This document shows positions 52,426 to 59,900 of a stretch of DNA of 64,000 nt, one piece after another. The notes beneath the pieces were generated by a model. It ran no database searches and was not told the origin of the DNA. It saw only the letters and a program-made list of their open reading frames with translations. Both the position numbers and the translations under genes were made by a program. This DNA comes from Gleimia hominis (GTDB taxonomy: Bacteria; Actinomycetota; Actinomycetes; Actinomycetales; Actinomycetaceae), in assembly GCF_002871945.2 (NCBI RefSeq), contig NZ_CP126963.1, positions 682,001 through 746,000 on the forward strand, written 5' to 3'. Positions within the stretch are counted from its first letter, which is position 1; the number at the start of each line of letters is the position of its first letter.

Positions 52426-52989
52426 CTAGGCGTTTACACGTCCCGCGTACTCACCCGTGCGGGTGTCAACCTTGATGCGCGCACCCTCATCCAAGAACAA
52501 AGGCACCTGGATTTCGTACCCGGTTTCAAGTGTGGCCGGTTTCGTTCCCGCGTTGGAACGATCCCCCTGCAAGCCCGGTTCCGTGTATGAAATTGTCAGC
52601 TCCACCGTCGGGGGCAGTTCAATGTACAGCACGGAGCCTTCGTACATCGAAACGATTGCCGACTGGTTCTCTACCATGTAGTTCTTCAAATCACCCACCG
52701 TGTCGCCGGTCACGAGGATCTGATCGTAAGTAGCTGCGTCCATGAACACGTAGTCGTCACCGTCTTGGTACAGGTAGGTCATGTCGCGCCGGTCGACGGT
52801 TGCGGTTTCTACCTTCACGCCCGCATTGAACGTTTTATCGATCGTCTTTCCCGACAGCACGTTCTTAATCTTCGTGCGCACAAAAGCCGGGCCTTTACCG
52901 GGTTTAACGTGTTGGAACTCCACCACGGACCAGAGTTGGTTATCAATCTTCAACACCATGCCGTTTTTGAGGTCGTTTGTGGTTGCCAC
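52426..52989 (-). CDS. efp: Elongation factor P
   Basis: The 187-residue protein has the three beta-barrel domains of EF-P, starting [19 protein letters not shown] and ending [17 protein letters not shown]. The loop that carries the modified residue reads KPGKGPAFV, with Lys at the tip. EF-P relieves ribosome stalling at polyproline stretches. It lies between the shikimate kinase-like gene and nusB. Confidence 0.95.
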   Translation of the reverse strand: MATTNDLKNGMVLKIDNQLWSVVEFQHVKPGKGPAFVRTKIKNVLSGKTIDKTFNAGVKVETATVDRRDMTYLYQDGDDYVFMDAATYDQILVTGDTVGDLKNYMVENQSAIVSMYEGSVLYIELPPTVELTISYTEPGLQGDRSNAGTKPATLETGYEIQVPLFLDEGARIKVDTRTGEYAGRVNA

Positions 52990-53028
52990 GCGTTTTCCCT
53001 TCCATTGAAATGAAAATTATTGTTGATT

Positions 53029-53580
53029 TTAGGATACCGCGCGCCCTGGTATTAGCGCGAATACTCGCTCGGATACGCGCGTTACGCTCAGCCCCGTGGT
53101 ATCCATTTTGTGTGTCACCAGCGGTTCGTACGCAGTTTCGTACTTTTTCATTAAGTTCGCGAACATGCGTCGGGTGGGTCCCAATCCAGCTGCCCGCGGA
53201 GCATTCAAACCAGTGCGCCGAATTAGCTCCTCCAGCTGCGCTGTGAAACCTATGATCACTCCGCCGCGAGATTTAATTTCCTCTAACCGCGCCGCTACTT
53301 CCGAATTCAATGGTGCCTGAGGGGGCAGCGCAACCACGCTGGGCTCCGCCAGTGCCTGCAGTGACGCCTGCCTGATGAGCTGCTCGTACCGGGCTTCTCC
53401 CCGGTCAATGAGCACGTCGGACACCGCGGTTCCGGCGGCGTCACTGGCGCGCTTTTCAACCGACACGATGGATAGGTCCGGGTGGGTTCGCGCCAGTTCG
53501 CGTGCCACCTCCACCACTCCTGCACCCGCCACGCCCAGTAGGACCGCGCGGGGCTGATTCGACTTTGCCGTGTCACTCAT
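53029..53580 (-). CDS. Shikimate kinase-like protein lacking the P-loop
   Basis: The 183-residue protein has the size and secondary-structure pattern of a shikimate kinase, beginning PRAVLLGVAGAGVVEVAREL where AroK has LIGLPGSGKSSVGKAL. The Lys and Ser of the P-loop are lost (GVAGAGVV), the GGG shikimate-binding loop is replaced by VVALPPQAPL, and the DxD is absent. It should not phosphorylate shikimate. It overlaps aroB by eight bases and sits after aroC-aroK-aroB, so a regulatory or structural role in the pathway is possible, or decay of a duplicated aroK. Confidence 0.6.
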   Translation of the reverse strand: MSDTAKSNQPRAVLLGVAGAGVVEVARELARTHPDLSIVSVEKRASDAAGTAVSDVLIDRGEARYEQLIRQASLQALAEPSVVALPPQAPLNSEVAARLEEIKSRGGVIIGFTAQLEELIRRTGLNAPRAAGLGPTRRMFANLMKKYETAYEPLVTHKMDTTGLSVTRVSERVFALIPGRAVS

Positions 53581-54628
53581 CGATTACCTCCATGTTCTTC
53601 GCTGCGCGCACTAACACCGCCTTCTCAACAGGCACTACCGTTGGCTGCGCAGGCCCGGCCAACAGTACCATCCGAATGTGCTCCGACCGCACTTTCTTAT
53701 CCCGCTGCATCAGTTCCAAAACCGCGTCAAAGTTCGTTGTTTTCCAACCCGTTGGTAGGCCCTGGTTGCGTAAGGATTCGCGCTGAACCTCAAGCCACTG
53801 CGCAGAACCCAACCCCATTTCTTGGGCCACGTGGGCCGCGTAAACGCAACCAATGGACACGGCTTCCCCGTGGGCGATCGTAAAGTGCTCTAGTACTTCA
53901 ATCGCGTGCGCCAGGGTGTGTCCATAGTTCAAAATCTCGCGCTCCCCCGCTTCCTTTGGGTCCGCGCCAACTACCCGGGCTTTTACCGAAACAGATTTGG
54001 CAATCAACGATTCCAAATGGGAATGCTTCGGGCTAATAATCTCCGCTGCATCATCCAAAATAGACGGATCGGAAATAAAGCCGCATTTAAGCACTTCCCC
54101 CATGCCTTCAACCCAATAGCGCCGCGGCAGGGTAGTCAGCAAATCCGTGTCCGCCACCACGCCAATCGGGCTGTGGAACGCGCCCGCCAGGTTCTTGCCC
54201 CGACTGGTGTTAACGCCCGTCTTACCCCCTACCGCAGCATCCACCATGGCCAGCAGCGAAGTGGGCACGTGCAGGACATCGATACCGCGCAGCCACGTGG
54301 CAGCCACGAAACCTGCCAGGTCGGTAACGGCGCCGCCGCCGACCGATACGATCAAGTCCTCCCGACCTAACTGCACGTCCGCCGCTCGGTCCCAGGCTTG
54401 TGCAAGTACCGCCGTGGTTTTCGCGGCCTCCCCGTCCGGTACCTCCAGGTAGTGCACGCGCATGCTCGGCTCCAGGTGCTCCCCAACTCGCTGCGCGTAC
54501 GCCCGCGTGGACTTTGTGTGCATCACCAGGGCGCGGCCGCCGCGCGCGTAATCAGACACGCAGCTCAAGGTACCGCTCCCCACTGACACGGAGTAGTCGC
54601 GTTCGCCGCGAACCCTTATCTGCTTCAT
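53573..54628 (-). CDS. aroB: 3-dehydroquinate synthase
   Basis: The 351-residue enzyme makes 3-dehydroquinate from DAHP. NAD and metal motifs: VSVGGGAVTDLAGFVAATWLRGID, PTSLLAMVDAAVGGKTGVNTSRGKNLAG, GEREILNYGHTLAHAIE and AHGEAVSIG. I used the ATG at 54628 (MKQIRVRGER); the frame is open to 54847 but that part overlaps aroK. AAGGG lies nine bases upstream. Confidence 0.93.
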   Translation of the reverse strand: MKQIRVRGERDYSVSVGSGTLSCVSDYARGGRALVMHTKSTRAYAQRVGEHLEPSMRVHYLEVPDGEAAKTTAVLAQAWDRAADVQLGREDLIVSVGGGAVTDLAGFVAATWLRGIDVLHVPTSLLAMVDAAVGGKTGVNTSRGKNLAGAFHSPIGVVADTDLLTTLPRRYWVEGMGEVLKCGFISDPSILDDAAEIISPKHSHLESLIAKSVSVKARVVGADPKEAGEREILNYGHTLAHAIEVLEHFTIAHGEAVSIGCVYAAHVAQEMGLGSAQWLEVQRESLRNQGLPTGWKTTNFDAVLELMQRDKKVRSEHIRMVLLAGPAQPTVVPVEKAVLVRAAKNMEVIDE

Positions 54629-54665
54629 GCTCCCAGCCCTTCTGCAACCAGCTCGGCCCTCTGCG

Positions 54666-55217
54666 CTAGTGTGCTCCACCAGTATTATCCCGCGGTTCAA
54701 AGTCTGCCTCCGCCACCAGCCGCGCAAACAGCCTTTGGGCATGCACGTGCGCTGGCCGATCGTCCACCTTGAGGTGCAGATTCGCGCACTGCCGGTACCA
54801 CTGGGTGCGCCGGCGTGCGATCGAGCGCAAGCTTTGTTCCGCCCCATCGCTCAGCAGTGGCCGGTGGGCAGTGCCGTCAATGCGGCGCAGCGCCTCGGGT
54901 ACCTCAACGTCTAAAAACACTACTGCATTGCCCCGCCCAGCGGCTTCCATCAAGTCGCGGCGGTTACAGGGCGTCTCTACCACGCCCCCTCCGGTCGCGA
55001 TCACGCAGTCGCCGCGGCTCAACCATTCGCGCAAGCAGTTCGCTTCAACTTCGCGGAAACAGTCTTCACCTCGCGCAAAAATCTGCGCAATCGACGTTCC
55101 AGCGCGCCGCTGAACTTCCTCATCCAAATCTACAAACTCCCAGCGCAGCAACGCCGACAATGCCTTGCCCACACTGGACTTACCGCTGCCCGGCAGGCCA
55201 ATCAGAATAATACTCAC
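54666..55217 (-). CDS. aroK: Shikimate kinase
   Basis: The 183-residue kinase phosphorylates shikimate. Features: P-loop GLPGSGKSS (residues 7-15), DLDEEVQ (DxD), REVEANCLRE (shikimate-binding Arg), ATGGGVVE (GGG loop) and the lid AHRPLL. The start is GTG at 55217, overlapping the aroC stop as GTGA. A degenerate paralogue lies after aroB. Confidence 0.94.
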   Translation of the reverse strand: MSIILIGLPGSGKSSVGKALSALLRWEFVDLDEEVQRRAGTSIAQIFARGEDCFREVEANCLREWLSRGDCVIATGGGVVETPCNRRDLMEAAGRGNAVVFLDVEVPEALRRIDGTAHRPLLSDGAEQSLRSIARRRTQWYRQCANLHLKVDDRPAHVHAQRLFARLVAEADFEPRDNTGGAH

Positions 55218-56422
55218 GGCTGCAGGCGCGCCCTTGTTTCGCGCACGTATGAATCCATCGCCATGCGGATACGGTCCACGGTGGTGCCGCCAAACATTTG
55301 CGTTACCGCATTGGCCAATACCAGCGCCACCATCGCCTCCGCGATCACCGCAGCCGGTACCACCGCGCACGTATCCGACCGCTGATGCAGCGCCTTCGTA
55401 GCTGTGCGGTTTTCTAAATCAATGGTGTGCAACGCGTGGGGAACGGTAGAGATCGGTTTGAACCCAACACGCGCCACTAGTGGCTCACCGTTGCTCATTC
55501 CCCCTTCTAAACCACCGGCGTGGTTCGTCGGGCGGTAAGCACGCTCGTCAACCAAGATTTCGTCGTGCGCGCGCGACCCCCGGGTCTGCGTTTGCGTTAG
55601 GCCATCGCCGATCTCCACGGACTTCGCTGCTTGGATCGACATGAGTGCTTGCGCCAGCTGCCCGTCCAACCGCTGATCCCACTGCGTGTAAGTGCCCAGC
55701 CCCGCGGGCACGTTGAACGCCACCACTTCAACTACCCCGCCGACCGTGTCACCACTGCGTTTCGCCCCATCAATTTCCGCTCTGAACCGCGCCGCCGTTG
55801 CCGCGTCAACACACCGCACATCACTGGCCTCAACTGCCTTCGCGTCCCTCAGCGTTAGCGTCCGTGCAGACGCGGATTCCTGGCCGACCTGCACCACGTG
55901 GCCCAGAACCTCAATCCCGGCCACCTGACGGAGAAACTGGCGCGCTACCTCACCCAGCGCAACCCGCATCGCGGTTTCGCGCGCGCTTGAGCGCTCCAGC
56001 ACATTGCGAGCGTCCTCATGCGCATATTTCAACATGCCAGGCAGGTCCGCGTGGCCGGGACGGGGCTGCGTAAGCCGCTTATTGCGCGCCACTTCGCGCT
56101 CATCACCCGTCCCTGCGTCAATCATGAGGTCCTTGGGATCCACCGGGTCCGAGGACATGACGGTGCGCCACTTCGGCCATTCCGAGTTCGCCACTTCGAT
56201 TGCAATCGGTGAGCCCAAGGTGCGGCCGTGACGCACCCCAGAGAGCAAACGCACCCGGTCTTGTTCGAACTTCTGCCGCGCTCCTCGCCCGTAACCGATG
56301 CGTCGGCGCGCCAACGCACCCTCGATATCCGCACTAGTGATTGCTAGACCCGCGGGCACGGGGTCAATAATCCCCACCAGAGCTTCACCATGCGATTCCC
56401 CGGCTGTTATCCAACGCATCAT
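55214..56422 (-). CDS. aroC: Chorismate synthase
   Basis: The 402-residue FMN-dependent enzyme makes chorismate from EPSP. Signatures: GESHGEALVGIIDPVPAGL, RRIGYGRGARQKFEQDRVRLLSGVRHGRTLGSPIA, RPGHADLPGMLKY, ARETAMRVALGEVA and NHAGGLEGGMSNGEPL. Length and motifs are complete. It is first in aroC-aroK-aroB. Confidence 0.95.
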   Translation of the reverse strand: MMRWITAGESHGEALVGIIDPVPAGLAITSADIEGALARRRIGYGRGARQKFEQDRVRLLSGVRHGRTLGSPIAIEVANSEWPKWRTVMSSDPVDPKDLMIDAGTGDEREVARNKRLTQPRPGHADLPGMLKYAHEDARNVLERSSARETAMRVALGEVARQFLRQVAGIEVLGHVVQVGQESASARTLTLRDAKAVEASDVRCVDAATAARFRAEIDGAKRSGDTVGGVVEVVAFNVPAGLGTYTQWDQRLDGQLAQALMSIQAAKSVEIGDGLTQTQTRGSRAHDEILVDERAYRPTNHAGGLEGGMSNGEPLVARVGFKPISTVPHALHTIDLENRTATKALHQRSDTCAVVPAAVIAEAMVALVLANAVTQMFGGTTVDRIRMAMDSYVRETRARLQP

Positions 56423-56570
56423 GCCCCCAGTGTTTCACATCGCGATTACGCGAGCCCAAACACTCCGGATTGCGCCAACACGTCCGCGCCGGTCCACGCG
56501 GATCTACGCGCCCGGGTCCACGCAAACTCAGGCACTTCGGTACCACGCGAGCTCGCGCGCCTCAGGGGCA

Positions 56571-57248
56571 TTAGAATGACGCGATCGTTCCAGACCCCAT
56601 CAGCCAGATCAACGCGGCCCCTGAAATCATCGCCGGCCCGAACGCCACCGTGTCTGTTAACCGGGCTTTACGAGCCACGAGCAGCACGCACGCGTATACA
56701 CCGCCGATCACGAAACCGGTGACCAGACCTCCGAACGCGGTACCTGCCGAGTACAATCCAAGCCAAGCACCGAGCAGTGGGGCCAGTTTAATATCGCCGC
56801 GCCCAACGCTGCCGCCTAGGGATCGCACTACGAACAGGGGAAGGAACCACACGAGCGCGCCCACAGCGACGTTGAACAGCAGTTCCGCTAAATGCACTTC
56901 TTGCCACGCGTGGACCACGCCGATCACCGCGCCAACAGCAAGCAGGCCCGCACCGATTACCGTCAATGCATTCGGTAGTTTCTTCACCGTCCCATCCACC
57001 AGCAGGTGCATCGCGAGTACACCGCTGAGCGGCAGAGTCACCGTCAAAAACGGGTCAGTGAAGCCAGCGAATAAAACCGCGGCTTCCACCAGCGCCGTCA
57101 AGTACACCAAATGTGACGCCGCCGGAGTCGGTAATCCGTGGGGTTCAAAATAACGCGCCAGCAGCCTCGGCCCGCGCATCCCAGCCCAAATAACTACAGC
57201 CAAGCCCAACGCGCACGCACACGCGTACCAAATGATTTGCGCGCTCAA
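56571..57248 (-). CDS. A24 family prepilin peptidase-like protein
   Basis: The 225-residue membrane protein has about seven or eight hydrophobic segments. It carries the two aspartates of type 4 prepilin peptidases: LLVDGTVKKLPNAL (first Asp in the D..t..lPn motif) and GRGDIKL (the GxGD motif). It lacks the cytoplasmic zinc domain of large PilD enzymes. It would cleave prepilin-like leaders, but no pilin gene is in the window. It overlaps the aroE stop codon by four bases, an arrangement seen in actinobacterial aro operons. Confidence 0.82.
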   Translation of the reverse strand: MSAQIIWYACACALGLAVVIWAGMRGPRLLARYFEPHGLPTPAASHLVYLTALVEAAVLFAGFTDPFLTVTLPLSGVLAMHLLVDGTVKKLPNALTVIGAGLLAVGAVIGVVHAWQEVHLAELLFNVAVGALVWFLPLFVVRSLGGSVGRGDIKLAPLLGAWLGLYSAGTAFGGLVTGFVIGGVYACVLLVARKARLTDTVAFGPAMISGAALIWLMGSGTIASF

Positions 57249-58072
57249 CTGTTCCTCCCCACATGATCTATCGCGGCGTCCATCGCCTGCCGCATTGCGC
57301 TAATATCCGGTGACTTCCCAGTCATAAGCTCAACTTGCTGAACCGCCTGATGCAGCAGCATCTCGTGGCCCGACACCGCCCGAGCGCCCCGCGCGTGAGC
57401 CTGCGTAGCCAATGCAGTCGGCCAATCCTCATACACCACATCCAACACGGTCGCGCCCGGTTGGAACGGAGCATCCGCCCACTCGTTAGCCACCGACCTC
57501 GGCACCGTCGAAATCACCACATCCGCGCGAGCCATAACCTCAAGGGCTTGACGGCGATTACGCCACGGCACGTGCCCAGTCGACACTCCCATCCGGTTTT
57601 CCGCCAAAGTAATCGAACCGAGACCACCGAAACTGCGTGCAATCGTCCAGATTTCCCGTGCTCCCAGCTGCCCTAACGCGGCGAGCGCGGAAGACGCGGT
57701 GGCCCGGCCACCCACAATAACCGCGGTTTCGTAGTGGCCCTGCTCGTGCTGAACTGCCTGCACGATCCCGTGCACATCCGTGTTGAACCCCGCTAGCACT
57801 CCGGCGGATGGCACCACGGTATTCACCGCTCCTACTGCTTCCGCAAGCGGCTCAACCGCATCCAAAACCCCAATGATCGCCTGTTTAAGCGGCATCGTGA
57901 CAGCGCACCCCAGAAAACTCTTGGGCCGCGACTGCACCCACTGCGGCAACAGTTCAGCAGTGACGTCAACGGCTTCGAACTCGTGGTCTAACCCCAAGCT
58001 CGCGTAAGCTGCGCGGTGCAAAACCGGTGACAAACTGTGCGCCACCGGATGTCCAATCACATACCCACGCAT
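57245..58072 (-). CDS. aroE: Shikimate dehydrogenase
   Basis: The 275-residue NADPH enzyme reduces 3-dehydroshikimate. Features: IGHPVAHSLSPVLHRAAY (substrate binding), AVTMPLKQAIIG with the catalytic Lys, GAVNTVV, GFNTDVHG, and the Rossmann motif VIVGGRATASSALAAL (the usual GAGG is GGRA). The variant nucleotide loop is common in actinobacteria. It lies between mltG and the peptidase. Confidence 0.9.
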   Translation of the reverse strand: MRGYVIGHPVAHSLSPVLHRAAYASLGLDHEFEAVDVTAELLPQWVQSRPKSFLGCAVTMPLKQAIIGVLDAVEPLAEAVGAVNTVVPSAGVLAGFNTDVHGIVQAVQHEQGHYETAVIVGGRATASSALAALGQLGAREIWTIARSFGGLGSITLAENRMGVSTGHVPWRNRRQALEVMARADVVISTVPRSVANEWADAPFQPGATVLDVVYEDWPTALATQAHARGARAVSGHEMLLHQAVQQVELMTGKSPDISAMRQAMDAAIDHVGRNS

Positions 58073-58095
58073 CTAGTTCTTACCCTCATCGGCAC

Positions 58096-59402
58096 TTAGC
58101 ACTTACCTTTATTTGCCGAGCACCAGTCTTGCAGCTTCTTCTGTGCCTGCTCATGCTCTTCCCTGGTGTTCGTGAAAATCGTTTCCCCTGAATCCAGATT
58201 AACGGTCACGAAATACAACCACTTTCCCTTCGCGGGTTCCAGCGTTGCTTCAATCGCATCCTCGCTGGGCGCCGCAATTGGCCCGGGGGAAGCCCTTTGT
58301 GTTTGTACGTGTTGTATGGGGAATCGACCTTCAGGTCGTCGAGCGAAGGCACCCCACTTTGCCGGCCCAACGCGTAGTTGACCGTGGAGTCCATTTGCAA
58401 CAGACCCGCAGTCTGCCCCCCGGTATCTGCCAACCGGTTGTCGATTACGCGCGCCACTTGCGGCAAGTATTTCTTAATATTTACTTCCCGCTCCAGAATG
58501 GAAGCCTTAATTAACAGTTCTTCCTGTTTGTCTTCGGGCACGTTGTAGTTACTGAGGGTCTCTTTCGTTTTATCCACCATCTGTTTGAGCACGGACTGCA
58601 CCGAGTCGTCCTGATGGACCTCGTAGGAACCCGGGCTGAGCCAGCCTTCCGAGTTTCCGTTCGCAACTTTCGGTAGCCCCAGTGCCTGCGCGTCCCTCAT
58701 CGCGTCTTTAACTGTTTTCTCGTCGAAATTCGCAAACGACGCGAGCCGCTGCGCGATCAAGTCGTTACTCATCCCGGGGGATACTGTGACAGCGTTCGAG
58801 CTGCGTTTCGTATCGTCAAGTAGTGCCGCGACCGCGTCCACCGCGCGCATCTGCTTCTTCATCTGGTAGGTTCCCGGTTTCACCGTGGCGGCCGCTGCGT
58901 TATCGTTCCAGGCTTTCAAGAACGCATCCTGGGTCTTCACAATATTCTTTTCCACCATGTTCGCGCCAATAATGGTGCCCGAATCCCCCGGGTTTACTAC
59001 AAACTGCACTTCCCCAGTTCCAGGCCCCGCATAATCAGTAGACTCTTGAGGGGTTTTACCGCCCCACACGGCATTGAGCGCAAAGTACAAGCACACCGCC
59101 AAAATCGCTACCACAACCCCAATGATGAGGCCCGTGCGGATCTTCCGGTTGCGCCGGCGTTTGCGCACGCGCGCCCGTTCGGCTTCCAATCGCCTGGACC
59201 GCAAGCCAGTTGTGGTGGTTAGATGTTCCCCGTTGCGAGCAAAACGCGGGTCCGTGCTTCGCGCACCCGGTGGGGTTTGCTGCGAGGCACGCGCCCGAGC
59301 CCGCTCCCGCCGGGTTGGGAACGGGGAGCGTGACGGTTCCGCGTTCCGTGATCTGTTGGGACCACGGTTTTGCCTCGCGTTGTTGTTTGCGCTCTCGTTC
59401 AC
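58096..59402 (-). CDS. mltG: Endolytic murein transglycosylase MltG, apparent -1 frameshift
   Basis: MltG cuts nascent peptidoglycan glycan strands. The N-terminal ~95 residues are basic and disordered, then one membrane helix (IGVVVAILAVCLYFALNAVW) and the YceG domain with ASILEREVN (catalytic Glu) and SPYNTYKHKGLPPG. The zero frame ends at 58206 with an unrelated tail. The correct C-terminus (PIAAPSEDAIEATLEPAKGK, then WLYFVTVN..., ending SANKGKC) lies in the -1 frame to the stop at 58096, giving about 435 residues. The change occurs at C-CCG-GGC (58286-58281), either a programmed slip, a one-base deletion or a sequencing error. The start is GTG at 59402 with GGGAG upstream. Confidence 0.85.
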
Positions 59403-59408
59403 GGTACT

Positions 59409-59900
59409 TTAACTCCCTGCGGGTCGGCCGCGGCTGATGGTCTCCCCCGGCTCTTTACCCGTTCTGCGTTCAATTTCAATAGCCTGTTCCAAAATTACGG
59501 TGGCTGCAACTTGGTCTACTTTATCTTTGCGTCGGCGATTATCAATTCCAACGGCTGCCAGCTGCTCGTGCGCCGTGGAAGTCGTTAACCTTTCGTCCAC
59601 CATACACACTCTTAGCTGCGGACAGGCTGAGCCCAGTTTATGCGCAAACTTGCGGGCAGACTTCGCGGACGCGCCGCTGGCGCCACTGAGGTGTTTAGGT
59701 AGCCCCACCACGATTTCAATGGCCGCCAGTTGCTCCGCCAGGTCCGCGATCTGGTCGATGTCTTCGCCCCATTTACTGCGGGCCACGGTTTCGTGTGGGA
59801 GGGCAAACCGACCCTGTGGATCGGTTACGGCTACGCCAATGCGCGCCGCGCCGTAGTCAACGCCGATGCGCACCCCTGGTCGCATTGAGTGTGCGGTCAC
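59409..59900 (-). CDS. ruvX: Holliday junction resolvase-like RuvX/YqgF
   Basis: The 163-residue RNase H-fold nuclease shows GVDYGAARIGVAVTDP (first catalytic Asp), VVGLPKHLSG, VDERLTTSTAHEQL and KDKVDQVAATVILEQAI (last Asp). The family acts in 16S rRNA processing and possibly Holliday junction resolution. The GTG at 59900 overlaps the alaS stop as GTGA. Confidence 0.93.
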   Translation of the reverse strand: MTAHSMRPGVRIGVDYGAARIGVAVTDPQGRFALPHETVARSKWGEDIDQIADLAEQLAAIEIVVGLPKHLSGASGASAKSARKFAHKLGSACPQLRVCMVDERLTTSTAHEQLAAVGIDNRRRKDKVDQVAATVILEQAIEIERRTGKEPGETISRGRPAGS

